Assembly: GCA_037957365.1 (NCBI GenBank)
Contig: JARHVA010002005.1
Span: forward strand, 2,437,501 to 2,501,500
From: Torreya grandis
Lineage: Eukaryota; Streptophyta; Pinopsida; Cupressales; Taxaceae
DNA: 64,000 nucleotides
Direction: 5' to 3'
Part shown: in pieces, positions 32,799-44,558 of the stretch
Layout of the letters: each line of letters starts with the position of its first letter
How positions within the stretch are numbered: position 1 is the stretch's first letter
The notes under the pieces: model-generated
Told to the model about the DNA's origin: nothing
Databases searched by the model: none
Seen by the model: the letters and a program-made list of their open reading frames with translations, nothing else
Program-made: the position numbers and the translations under genes

Positions 32799-34072
32799 TG
32801 TGGATTGGAATCCACCTTGTGTTATTTTGGAGTAGATCATGTTTGGTCTCGAACTCGCTTAGAACATCTAGTAATTGCCTTTCATCCTCTTCTTTCTCGA
32901 GGCCCCCTTTTGTATATTTTGTTTAAGTATTAGCCTCCCTCTGGTTATGACATGTGGTAGCCTAGTGTTTATTCAACACGAATAAGTCTTTAGTTCATAT
33001 TGGAGTAGCACCAAATCAATAGGTGGCATCGTAGTGCTTATCCAAGAGTGGTTTATTTTTAATAGGCCTTCAAACAATGCCATTAGTTGATGAAGAAATG
33101 AATGAGACACACCATGCAGTTATAAAAATAAGGAGATTATTCTTTCCACATGGTACCATGACTCTTGTCAAAGGTAAAGTTTTCCTAACAGAGCTAAGTG
33201 TTTCACCACTAGCTAGGGTAAGTGGATCTCCATCTCTAATGGCATATCATAAGCAGTTCTAGAGATGAACACATGAAATCACTATGCTCCTCCTAAGCAT
33301 CATGGCCATAACAAGATGAGTACATTTATGTTATAATTGGGATCTAGAGGATAATTACACTCATGACCTGAGTCCTTCATTCAGTTGTAATGGCATAATC
33401 ATAAATGTGAGTGCTGATATTTCTAGGTGTCACTCCCATGATAAGCTAATTCACCTATATATTCTAGGCTCATCCCTTTTGGAAGAGGATGGTTATCATT
33501 TTGCTAAGATTTTCTATTTTTATAGACAACCATTTTTAATAGAATAGTAATAGTAGTAATTATCATTTTTCATTATGTGACCTTAATAGGTGCCCTTCAC
33601 GGGTGTGATAGGACATCTTGTATGTGCCTTTGATGCCTTATATATTTTGTTCTCCACCTATAATGAAGAGGACGTGGTGTTCTGTGTCATTTTGAGTGAA
33701 GAGTTATTTTTGTCTATTATTTATTTTCTTCTACTTTTACAATATTGATCTTTTCTTACATTATAGATCTTAATTCATGCTTTATGCTTCTTTATGTTTT
33801 ATAATGTTTAAGGGCTCAATATATTTAATGCAATTATCAGTTAATGCTTTGAATCTCTCGACACATCATCTTAGTTAGTATTCTTTCAATTTTATTTGCA
33901 TTTTCTTATTCTCCCTTTTCATTCCCTCACTTAGAATGAAGAGCCAGCTTCTAAAATCCCAAAGGTTGCTTTATACACTACAATTTGGTCACACACTTGT
34001 AAAGCTTCTCATAGAAGGTTGTTTATCCTGAATCAAAGATTTTAGGCATCAATAATTTATTCTTTTCTAACA
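32799..34072 (+). repeat. Tat-like element 5' LTR
   Basis: Starts TGTGGATTGGAATCCACC (with an inner palindrome GGATTGGAATCC) and ends near 'ttttctaaca'. Shares long words with the 3' copy, such as 'aatccaccttgtgttattttggagtag' in parts and 'atgccattagttgatgaag'. About 1,274 bp; lacks about 190 bp that the 3' copy has. Confidence 0.8.
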
Positions 34073-34305
34073 TGCCCAGTGGGACTAGATCTACTAGCCT
34101 ACCAAACTAGGATCTTGATTTTATGAGCTAAAGGCATGTAACAAGGTCATAAATAATAAACAATTTGAGCCTGCTAACACTGCTTCTAGGGGCTATAACT
34201 CACCAAAGTACTGTAGGGTCTAGTGCTGCTCAATAAAAACAAATGGCTATTCAAATCCCACTGAGGAAATTCATATTGTGGGATAGTGGCAGCCCACTTA
34301 TCCCT

Positions 34306-34977
34306 CTGACACCCCCAGCTATGTGGGACCCCATTCCTATGAATGCTTTAAAGTCACTCCCTAAATTCGTAGGAGAGGATTTAAAGACCGTAACATAACA
34401 TCTCCAATATGTTGTAAATGTTTGAACTATGCACTATGTCAATATGTAGAATGTAGATTTAAGGCTACTAGCTTTTTCTTTTAGAGGAAGCATTTTCGAT
34501 TAGTACTAATCTTTTCTATCCAACTCCATTGATACCTAGGATGACTTGGGAAACAAATTATTTGATAAATTTAATGAAAAGGTAGACTGGTCATCCCTCC
34601 TATAACAACTAATAACTATCAAGAGGGGCTCACAAGAGGCCATTATTGATTTCAATACCAAGTTCAAAAAGACCTGGCAAAGGATCCCAATTATGGCTTG
34701 GCCACCCACAGGCATGGCCATTATTTTCTACCTCAAGGCCTTCAACTCAGATATTATGGTTATGATCCAATTGATTAGAAGATAGACATTGCTAAATGCT
34801 TATGATCTAGTAGTAAGAGCCAAAAATAATTTAATAAATGCAGGAAAGCTTCCTCTATGGCCACTAATGCTAATGTTCTTGGAGATATCGATGACTTTGA
34901 AAAAATTCCCAAGTACCTCAGGAGCCCTACCTTCTATTTATGTATATCCTCCTACTCAGGTGAGCACATTTGATTAG
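34306..34977 (+). pseudogene. Tat-like element gag
   Basis: One + frame reads AMWDPIPMNALKSLPKFVGE, DLRLLAFSFRGSIFD, stop, Y, and LGNKLFDKFNEKVDW, then RGSQEAIIDFNTKFKKTWQ. This is the Retrotrans_gag domain: P.F.GE near the start, LR.FA.SL.G.A..WY in the middle, and F...F..R..W later; here the W of the WY pair has become a stop. Several other stops occur at places where Gln or Trp is expected. Gag builds the particle. No intact start codon can be chosen; upstream sequence to the LTR is unreadable. Confidence 0.78.
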
Positions 34978-35984
34978 TCCTTGCTATCCGCGAAGATGAA
35001 TTCCATGAATCATATCTTGTAAAATGTTTCCAATGAGATAATCAATCTCAAAAAGGAGCAGGCTATGCCCCTAAAGCCCCCTTTTAATAATTACCAAGAA
35101 TGGAGTGCACCTTATTATTAGAACCAAGACCAAGAGAGGTAAAGGCCAAACCATCAAACTTTGAATCATCAAGTGTAGAATCACTAGATGCGGCCCATGA
35201 ACCAAATTGTTTTAGTACCCAACCCCTTGCATACAATATCGCTAAATTCAAATAAGGAGCTAGTTGCTGACCAATATAATTTGGAAAATGATTCTAATTG
35301 ATGGTGTTTCCCTTGAAATGATGCTCATGGACCACAAAATTGTCCAAGGGGAAATATGTAGTAGAAATTTTCCAAACAATGATGACAAGGAAACACACCT
35401 AATTTGTCCTATGTATATCAATCTCCAAGGTTTGAGAGTGCCATTTTGATGGTGTAGATGTAGGGAATGTCCCTAGAACAAGAGGAAATGATAGCCATAG
35501 AACATGCACTCTTCTCTTAGGTAGAAGGTGAAGATGCGGTGTTTTCAAGCAAAGTCCCCATGTATAGAGCCCTATAAGTTCAATCTAATTATTAAAGACA
35601 CTCCAAAAAAAGGTTGGTCAAGAACCTTGCAGCTATAGCAAGGCCTCAAGTGACTTTTGAAAAGGGTTTAGTACCCCAACCTTTACCTATGACATATCAA
35701 AAGCAGAGAGAAATGGTGTAAAACAAGGCAAAAGATCTTAAGGTCCAACCTTCAAGGTCATACAATATGGTGAAGAAGATAAAAAGGGTTCTGGCCAATG
35801 TCTCCCTTTGGGATGTCCTATCGATACTCGAGTAGAAATAACTACTGAAGGAAGCCTTGGAGAAGCAAGGAAATCCCACACAAGGAAATCCAACTATAAA
35901 GCTTACAAGGACAAAGGAGAAGGAAGATAACATAAACATGTAACCCTAAATACCCTCTATATTCATCAATACCAAAGAAGGGGT

Positions 35985-36210
35985 AAGAAAAACAAAACCT
36001 ACCCTATTCTATTTGACACTAATTATGGGGAAGAAATTATTGCACAACTCCATGATTGATTTGGGTGTGAGCACAATGGTAATGCTTATATAGATAATAG
36101 ATGCTCTATAAACTAAGTATGATCCATTGAATATAAGAGTGATGTAGCTATATGGGATGAAGTTTCAAACCTTAGGTATCATGAAGGCTCTACTCCTCAC
36201 ATTATATTAT
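35985..36210 (+). pseudogene. Tat-like element protease
   Basis: Reads MGKKLLHNSMIDLGVSTMVM around the active site, where active relatives have IDSGAS: the Asp and Gly remain but the middle residue is Leu. It is followed by DALQTKYDPLNIRVMQLYG (one stop replaced here by the likely Gln), as in the retropepsin downstream block. The link to the RNase H region contains an open stretch at 36414-36647 (MHYMEMLKGKKVDDTKSPKE), charged and of unknown role. Confidence 0.65.
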
Positions 36211-36659
36211 TATCCTAGAATTAATGTATCACAAGACATTGTAGGGATAGACATATTTCCTATTTTTGGGTTATGTCTATTAAGAGATTTCACCACCAAG
36301 ATAGGTGGGTACCTATCACTGGACTAGTCCCATCTAATCCTGAGGACCAAGTATGGTTCAAAGTTTTGGTGTTATCCAAACTAATTCACCCATAATATAT
36401 AATTGATGAAGTTATGATGAACTTCAAAGCAATGCACACCTCCTTCTCAAAAATGGAGATGCACTACATGGAGATGCTCAAAGGAAAAAAGGTAGATGAC
36501 ACCAAAAGTCCAAAGGAAGAGGCCCTTGTTAATGAGTTCATTGAAAGTGACCCATTCAAAAAATTTGATACCATCAACCTTAGAACCTATGTGATCCATG
36601 ATGAAGATCAGGGTATTCTCGAGGTCGTAAAGAAGAAAAAAGACTAGAGAAAAGGATGT

Positions 36660-36930
36660 GAAGATGAGTTTGAATTTTAGACTCTACATTTTGATGGTAT
36701 GAAGTGAAAGAATGGATTTGAATTTGACATATAAATAATATCTCCCTATAGAAAAGAGACCCTCTAAGCCTTTAGATTTCAATTTGCCTGCACCAACAAT
36801 GAGGCTGAATATGAAGCACTGGTCCATGGCCTCAACCTAGCTAAGTGAATAGGCATGAAATAGTTAAAAGTATTCAGTGATATTGAATTGGGTGTAAGAT
36901 AAGTAATAGGAGTCATAGATACAAAAAATT
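36660..36930 (+). pseudogene. Additional RNase H domain, located before RT
   Basis: Reads LHFDGMK, stop, KNGFEF, ISPYRKETL, FRFQFACTNNEAEYEALVH, GLNLAK, then LKVFSDIELG. This matches the plant/archaeal-type RNase H: first Asp in FDG (36693), Glu in NNEAEYEAL (near 36801) and Asp in VFSD (36879). The catalytic residues are conserved despite stops. Tat elements carry this second RNase H; in the angiosperm examples I know it lies after RT and the gypsy RNase H, whereas here it precedes RT by about 700 bp. Confidence 0.78.
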
Positions 36931-37539
36931 GACACATGAGGTCCTACCACCACCATATATGGGATTTGTTGAAACCTTTGAAGCTTTAAACATCCAAATC
37001 ATCTTTACGGCTGTTAATATAGAATCAGACATAATGGTAATGATTGGATCCTAATTTGATCCAGTGATAGACTTGTTCATCAATGATCAATTTTTGTAGG
37101 TTATCATCAGACCCACCATCCTTGATAATGACCAAAATTGGAAAGTGTTTGAAACTAATGAGCAAATCACCATGTTCCTTCAGCAATCATGTAAATTTAT
37201 GGAACAATTACAACTAAAGATTGAAGAGGCTTATAGGGACCAAATCATGTAGTTAAATACCAATAAGATACATAAGGGCCTCATCACCCTAAAAAATATT
37301 TTTGACTCCAATGATAAAAGGAATAATAAGTGAAAGTTTATCATAAATAAGGGTGATTACTCTAAGCTTGATGTTATAGGTGGAAGGAAACTGAAGGTTG
37401 GAAAAAAAGTTCCTCAGAAGGATAAGGAGAGGTTGGTTTCTTTATATTACAAATGTAAAGGAGTCATCTCATGGACTTATGATGACTTGAAGGGATATGA
37501 TTGCGAGGTCATTCAACACACCATAGACTTGGTAATAGG

Positions 37540-38700
37540 AGCCAAACTAGTTTGATAGAAACAAAGACTAGTGAATCCAAAAATTAAGTCCCTCATGGCT
37601 CAAGAACTTAGGAAACTAATCAACTCAAAGATTATATACCCAATCAAGCATTCAAATTGGGTATCCAACTTAGTTCCTATGTGAAATAAGAGTGGAGAGA
37701 TCTAGTTTTTGATATAATTTTAGGACTTGAATAAGGATTCCTGGAAGGAGCACTACCCCCTTCCCTTTATGGAAAAAATATCTAGATAGTGATAGGTGCA
37801 AAAATGTTCTCTTTCCTAGATAGATTCTTTGGATATAATCAGGTATGGGTAAATGAAGAAGATCAACAGAAGACCACTTTCACCACAAAGTGGGGAACCT
37901 TCATGTATGCAAATATGTTATTCAGTGTCTCTAATGCTAGGGCTACCTTTCAGTGAGCTATGGACATGGATTTTAAAGGCCTAATCAATAATGTCATCCT
38001 CATCTATCTAGATGACTGCATTGTGTTCTTGAAGAAGAAGGAAGACCACTTTGATCATTTGGATAAGTATTTCTAAAGGTGCCAAGAATTTGGGGTATCT
38101 CTTAACCCCAAAAAATGTGTCTTCAGAGTCCTACAAGGAAAGCTAGTTGGACATGTAGTATCTAAAGAAGAGATTGCTATTGATCTAGAGAGAATAAAAG
38201 CCATCAAAAACTTATCTTTATCGATAAACAAGAAATGAGTCCAATATTTCCATGGAAAGATTAACTTTATCAATAGGTTCATATCTAACTTTGTAGGATT
38301 GGTTAGACCAATCATACTGATGCTGAAGAAGGACTAGGCCTTCAAGTGGACTCCCAAGGGAAGAACAACATTTGATGAGATCAAGGTTATAATCTCCAAT
38401 GCACTAGTATTAGCCAACCCATAATTCTCTAAGGACTTTATCATGTACATCTATGGGAGTGAGCATATCCTAGTGGCTGTGTTAACTCAAGAGGAAGATG
38501 AAGGAGGAAATGAACATCTAATCACATTATACTCAAGAACATTGCATAGGTATAAATTCAAGTAGAATTTCATGGAGAGACAAGTTTTTTCCATTGTCAA
38601 GGGCCTCAAAAGGTTCGAGCACCTTATGGTGGGAAGAAAAATAATGGTGTATATGGCACACTTCAGTGTCTATGAATACATAATAGAAGGAGAAATCATC
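37540..38700 (+). pseudogene. Tat-like element reverse transcriptase and gypsy-type RNase H
   Basis: RT reads LVNPKIKSLMAQELRKLI, SNWVSNLVPM, KMFSFLDRFFGYNQVWVNEE, KTTFTTKWGTFMYANMLF and LIYLDDCIVF; the YLDD active site (38005-38016) is intact. The connection and RNase H follow: LNPKKCVFRVLQGKLVGH, FSKDFIMYIYGSEHILVAVL, LITLYSRTLHRYKFK, FSIVKGLKRFEHLMVGR. The gypsy RNase H has YGSEH where an active enzyme has DAS, so it lacks the first catalytic Asp, as is typical of Tat elements that rely on the extra RNase H. Stops (often TAG or TAA for expected Gln, Trp) are frequent. Confidence 0.85.
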
Positions 38701-39059
38701 AAAAATTAGGCCAATTGGACCACCAAGATCCTAGAGTATAATATCAAAGTTAAGCTAATTAAGTTAAATAGAGGAAGAGGAATCTATGAGTACTTATCCC
38801 AATGTGTAGATGTCCCATTAGAAGAATGGGACAAGCTATAATAAATCCTACTAAACCAATATGAAACTGATGGATCTTGGGTGGTCAATAGGATCTACTT
38901 CATGCAAACCAGTTAGTACCCAATGGTCTCCCTATGCATAAAAGGCATTTCTATCGACTACAAGGGGCTAGTTACATGCTAGTCCAAAGAGTCTTGTTCA
39001 AAAGAAATTTTGATGGTGATCTACTCCAATGTGTTGAAAGACACCAAGCTGAGAAAATT

Positions 39060-40122
39060 CTCTAAGATATGCACTTCACTCCCCCAAGATGCCATATCTC
39101 AATAAAAACCACCATGATAAAGATCATACACATAGGGTATTACTGGTCAACCATGTTTATAGACTACCATAAGGTAGTCAAAAAATGCCAAAAGTGTCAG
39201 TTCTTTACAATAAAAAGAAAGAATTCAGCCATGCCTCTAAACCCAATCATGATTGATGAACCCTTCACATAGTGGGGTCTAGATTTCATCAAAAAGATCA
39301 ATCCCATCTCAAGTGCTGGTCATAAGTGGATATTGATGGCCATCGACTAATTCACCAAGTGGACCGAAGCAATCCCATTGAGAGAGGTGACTGAGAATAT
39401 GATTCTTGACTTCTTGGAAGAGCTCATAGGAATATTCATCCCACCCAAGACAATCATCTTCTACAATGTAAAATCCTTCCTTGGGTGTAATATTTCTAAG
39501 TTCATACTCTAGAATGCTATCTTCTTAAAAAATTCATCTAATTACTACCTATAAGGGAACAATTTGGTATAGACAACAAATGAGAACCTTATAAGACTAA
39601 TCAAAAGGATGGGTTCTGACCAGTAAAGGGAGTAACACATGCACGTGAGAAGAAATTTATGGGTGGATCACATCACTCCAAAGTAGATCCTAAAAACCTC
39701 CCCATATGAAATTTGTATTAGAGAAAGAGGTATTCATGCTAGTGTCATTATAAATCCCCACCTTACAGTTTTTGAAAGCTATTGAAATTGTACAAGATGG
39801 TGTGATGGAAGTTAGACTCACAGAGCTACTTAGCCTCTAAGAAGCAAGAGAACAGGCAAGTAATGAAAAACTCACTCAATAACAAGTGGTCAAGTGGTGG
39901 TTTGACAAGAAGTCATCAGACCCAAGATTCAAACCCAGGGATTTAGTCCTCAAATATGATCAAAGGGCCACAAATCTAGGCCAACATGTAAAGTTTGACT
40001 CTCTATGGAGGGGACCATTTTGCATCATTAAAAACAGGCAAGGAAATGATTTTGAGTTGGAAGATGAGGGTAATGTATTAGAGATCCTAACTAATGAGAT
40101 CAATTTGAAGTATTTAAAATAG
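39060..40122 (+). pseudogene. Tat-like element integrase
   Basis: The zinc-binding part ends in KKCQKCQFF (near 39184). The core reads WGLDFIKKI (first Asp), KWILMAIDYFTKWTEAIPL in sense, IIFYNVKSFLG where active elements have IISDN (second Asp changed to Tyr), and TNENLIRLIKR (Glu). The C-terminal domain is open from 39886 to 40122: KSSDPRFKPRDLVLKYD, GQHVKFDSLWRGPF, CIIKNRQGNDFELEDEG, ending in a stop at 40120. No chromodomain follows, again consistent with Tat and not a chromovirus. Confidence 0.82.
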
Positions 40123-40748
40123 CTTACTTGCCTTTACCTTGTACATGATTAGTTAGTTTCCCTTTCTGTTTATGTGTTTCTTTTCTTTTGTTTTTATTTC
40201 CTTTTGCTTTGTTTCCATTTCTGTTGTTGTTTCATTTGAATAAGTGTCATTGGCACAAGTGGTTTATCTAGTTTCCATGTTCCCTCACCATAGCTCTCCT
40301 AAATCTTAAAAAACATTCTCTAAAAGATGATTATCTACCCACCTCACCTATCATTAATTTTAGATGCTCCATTTTGCACGATCCCCCATAACGATCACCA
40401 TAAATCTCTTGTAAGTGGCTCTTTAATTGTGTTACTGCCCTTAACATTTATGGGAGGTGCTCGATTTCAAATTTTCCATGATGAGGCACGTCAGTATATA
40501 AACACCCCTCCCTGATCAAGCCAAACACTTGATCCATTGAAATTTTTCAAAGCATTAAGCAATTAAAGAAAGTAAAGAGAGCTGAGCCAAGAATTGTGAG
40601 ACCCTATGAGAATACTTTGTTAACCCAGTATTTTATTTATGAACAAAGAGTGATTTTGAAGAGGAATTCTTGATGGAAACTTCAACATCTTCATTAGGAG
40701 GTGATAAACATCTAAGAAAATAGAGAATATATAGTTCAAGTAGCTAGG

Positions 40749-43700
40749 GAAACCCCCCGTCAATATGCAATGAGAAAATCCTATACCTTTGGCCCCACTC
40801 AGCCAAAGGAGAAGGTGCTAAATATAAAAAGGATGGCCAAAGGGCACTACAAAGACTAGGCATTGGTCACCAATTTTATAGATGAGATATATGACCCCAA
40901 GCTAGTCAAAAAACCTAAGAACTTGAGGGAGGGCACCCACACTCAAATGATTGAGAAGGTCCAAAGGAATGATTATGACTCGTTTAGGTGAAAAATGTGG
41001 GACTACACACTGGCCCATTTTATGTTACCCTAGGTCTATCCATGCCCAATAAACATTTCCCTATACACAGAAAGGTATTATGCCTACACTGGCATAATTA
41101 TGGGTAACACCCATTTGAGGGTGAAAATTAATATGTATGCCACTAGTGAGATGCTCTGACTCCCAAGTGACTGAAAGGCTAACATTTATAGTATGGAGAG
41201 CTTTTAAAATGTATGGGATACCCACATCTTTGATAAGGTACACTTTGTCATTTTCTTCCTTTAGAGCGACTACATGGAGGCACCTCTTCCACCCATCCCC
41301 CTAATGAGCTTCCCCATAAAGTACCTAAAAGATGCCCTGTCCATGTTGACCTTTATTTTTAAGATGGACTCAAATGCCAATGTCACATATTTTTAGTTAT
41401 GGGTACTCTTCCTCCTAACTATAGTGAACAAGGGGGAGATATATAGAATGGATTTTGCAAACACCATTTCCACTACCATGAAGGATGAGATGGAAGACTT
41501 TTCAATGTGGGGTACCTTTTGGTATTCCTCTTTCCTCTTGCATCTAATTCTATCCCAACACTCCTAGTTCTCCTTTGCATATCTCAATCTCAACTCCTTT
41601 AAGATACATATTTTCCCTAACATGGTGACCCAAGTCATAGTATGGACCCACATCCTATCAATCATGTAGGACTACTACGAGTTCTCAGAACTCTTTTTAT
41701 CCCCTATCCTTATTAACCTCAATCGAGAGGCCATTATAGATAGGATGATAGATGTGCATCGATCATGGCTCACTAGGAGCAGGGTTTAAATTGATTGGTT
41801 CTTCAAAAGTTATTTTACCTTAATTCAAGGCCATGGCTTTAAGGGCGCGTGATTCCTACTCCCACACATATTGATAGATAGAAATTTGGCCCTAGATTTG
41901 GCCTACTAACTTGATGCAGTGGACTTTGTCTACATAACAAGAAAAAATAAGGGTCTATATGATGTACCCTTCACAAAAGGAGGAATCATGGCAGTGAAAA
42001 ATCTATAGGAGTGCCTACTCACATCTAAAATCATAGAGCTCAACCTTAACTTGATCGATGATAGATGGAGCTATGACCCAATTGGTTTCATAACCTCCTT
42101 AAAAAACACCAGCATGCCCAATCACCAACCCTAAACATACCTCAAGGAGAATAAGTCACTTGTGGAGGATGACCCTAAGTATTATGTAGATCTATCTCAA
42201 ATTTCATTAGACACCCACAAGTTGTGGGAGTCCTATAATTTGGTCTAGACATTAGACCCCTCCAAAAATTTGACAAATGGATTGAGGGAACAACTCACCC
42301 AGAGGGATTAGAGAGAAGGAAAAATAGCTACCTATATAAAATATAAGTAAGAGATCGGTAAAACCTATTCAAAATTTTAAGATGAGGAAGGAGATGAAAC
42401 CTTCAAAAGTCTTTGAGATGAACATCATCTAGAGGAAATCCCAATAGGAGGGTTCTCTACCAAGGAAGAGGAAGAGGAAGATACCCCTATGGAAGAGGTG
42501 GGGGACATGCCTTCAAAGAAGGAAAATGAAGTCTCAAAGATTCAAAAACCATCAATTTAGCCACCTCTTTTGTACCCATACCCCATAACCCCATAACAAC
42601 AACAAGTCACTTCAGGGCACCTTGTAGATGGATTTTTATGGTAGAAGTGGCTTGAGGTACCAAAATCTAGCCCTCTATTAAAGCCCTCATGAAGAAGATA
42701 CACTTCTTGTAGCCCCTTCTTTCTACCTCAACCTCTTTACCCCCACATCTCCATCCATAGTTTTGCCTCAGGTTACAACACCCTCCACTATCCAGCCAAT
42801 TACTTCCCTGGCCCCACTCTCCTCTTCATCCACCCAATCCTTTGTTGAGCTCACATTTATTTCCTCTATAGTCCTGATCTCTTCCCTCATGCCTTTCCTA
42901 ACTCCTCTGCCCCTATCATCTACATCATCTTCCCTAGTAGCATAATTACCCTCCACCCTACTTTGTGGGCTCCCACCTTTATCTGCATCCACCCTCACCC
43001 TTCATCCATTCACCTTTAGAGGAATAACATCCATTTCTTCACATAAAAATGTCACCATTCCATTCACACTATCATAAAAGCTCCCATTCATAGAGGAAAT
43101 ATTCAAACACAAGTATAATAATATCAGTAGATGGACACACCAAAAAGATCCCAAGAGGCCTAGATGGAGAAAAAAAGGGGGAAGAAAGGCAAGACCCCAG
43201 TGGAGACTCATATGTGGTTATTTTATGACCTTACATATCAATCCCTCATGATTTATTATTTGGCCCTTCAAGTATTCAAGTCCTAAGATTCAATATAGCT
43301 AGGGGACTATGTTATACAGGTTGTCAACCTCAACCTCAGCTAGGCCAGACCCACTAACAGGGTCAAGCTGATGGAGGAAATGTAGAAGTCTATGACTATA
43401 AACTACATCAAACTGACTTGAAAGCTAGAGAAGACCAAGATGGAACTCACCAAGGTGAAGACTACTATTGACTACCTCAATACTGAGTCTAAATCTAAAG
43501 ACATGAAGCTCAACAAAGCAAGGTCCAAACTTCAAAGACATGTCTATAATGAGAGTTTCTAGGTAGAAGCCAATTTAAGGGTGATTGTAAAAACCAAGAT
43601 ATAGGAGGAAGATATTTAACTAGCATAGATATGATAGAAGCTCTTAGATTCTAATTGGGATTTTCAATAGTTATAGAAGTAGGCACAATAGGAGTCCTTG

Positions 43701-44457
43701 GTTAAGGACCAAGAAATCATGTAGTTGAAGAATGACCTCACCACCCACTCCCAAGCTATGAAGATCCTCCCAATGATTTAACAAATATACATATGCTACT
43801 AGGAGAAGATCAAAAGAATAGCTAAAAACTTGAATCCAACCCTTACCTTCATCATAGATTTGTAAAAGTTGAGCTCCAAAGTAAGCACATCTATAGACTA
43901 GGTCATTGCCTTTGTAACCCCCAAGGTACAAGATGCACATCTCATCTAAAAGCTTTACAACACTTTAGATGAAACACTACAAGCTGTGGGGGTGGCTAAT
44001 TAGAGGTAAATGGTGGTAAAGGTTAATGAATTTCTAGGCTACAACAAGGCATCTACCAAATATAAGACATTCTTTAATCCCTTAGAAAAAGTGGTCTAAG
44101 ATAGATGGGGACACATTGAAAAACTAGTCCAATTGGGACTCCCCTCCCCATTCTTGGCAGACAATAACATCCTATCAAAGGACCAAATTCAAAGCACTTC
44201 TAGAGCAAAAACAAAATAATTAGACCATATTCATGGTTCTTGATCAATCACTTGGTGTCTTCAAAGTAGAAAAAATATTGTATCCACTCACCTAGCTAGA
44301 ATTTTAGACGCTAGTAGTAGTACAAGGTTTGGGGAACATCTCTTTCAAGGAGATTATCAACCTAGATAGAGACTCTAAGGCTCTCAAGAAGAATTCCCAA
44401 CCCAAGGAGGAAGAGTGGGTGCCCTTGTAGATGGCCCTTTAAAAAATTTAAGTTACA
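40749..44457 (+). pseudogene. Long extra ORF downstream of pol in the Tat-like element, function unknown
   Basis: Over about 3.7 kb a single + frame (checked at 40749, 42141, 42621, 43365 and 44010) reads as protein broken by scattered single-codon stops, most where Gln, Trp or Arg would fit. N-terminal region: TPRQYAMRKSYTFGPTQPKE, ALVTNFIDEIYDPKLV, GEIYRMDFANTISTTMKDE, FLSPILINLNREAIIDRM, SLVEDDPKYYVDLSQIS. Then an acidic run (KEEEEEDTPMEEVGD, about 42458), a Pro/Ser/Thr-rich linker (about 42760-42945, readable in the next frame, so two compensating frameshifts are likely), a basic KKRGKKGK, and a C-terminal helical part (LEKTKMELTKVKTTIDYLN) that looks like a coiled coil. I recognise no family. 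It is not a typical env, since no clear membrane anchor or signal peptide is visible. Confidence 0.62.
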
Positions 44458-44558
44458 AAACTTCCTATTATTTTGACAATTTTGCCTTGACTGGTCTACA
44501 CACTAGACCTTTAAGTTCTCTCATCCATATGTGGACACTATTGTGAGTCACCATAAAC

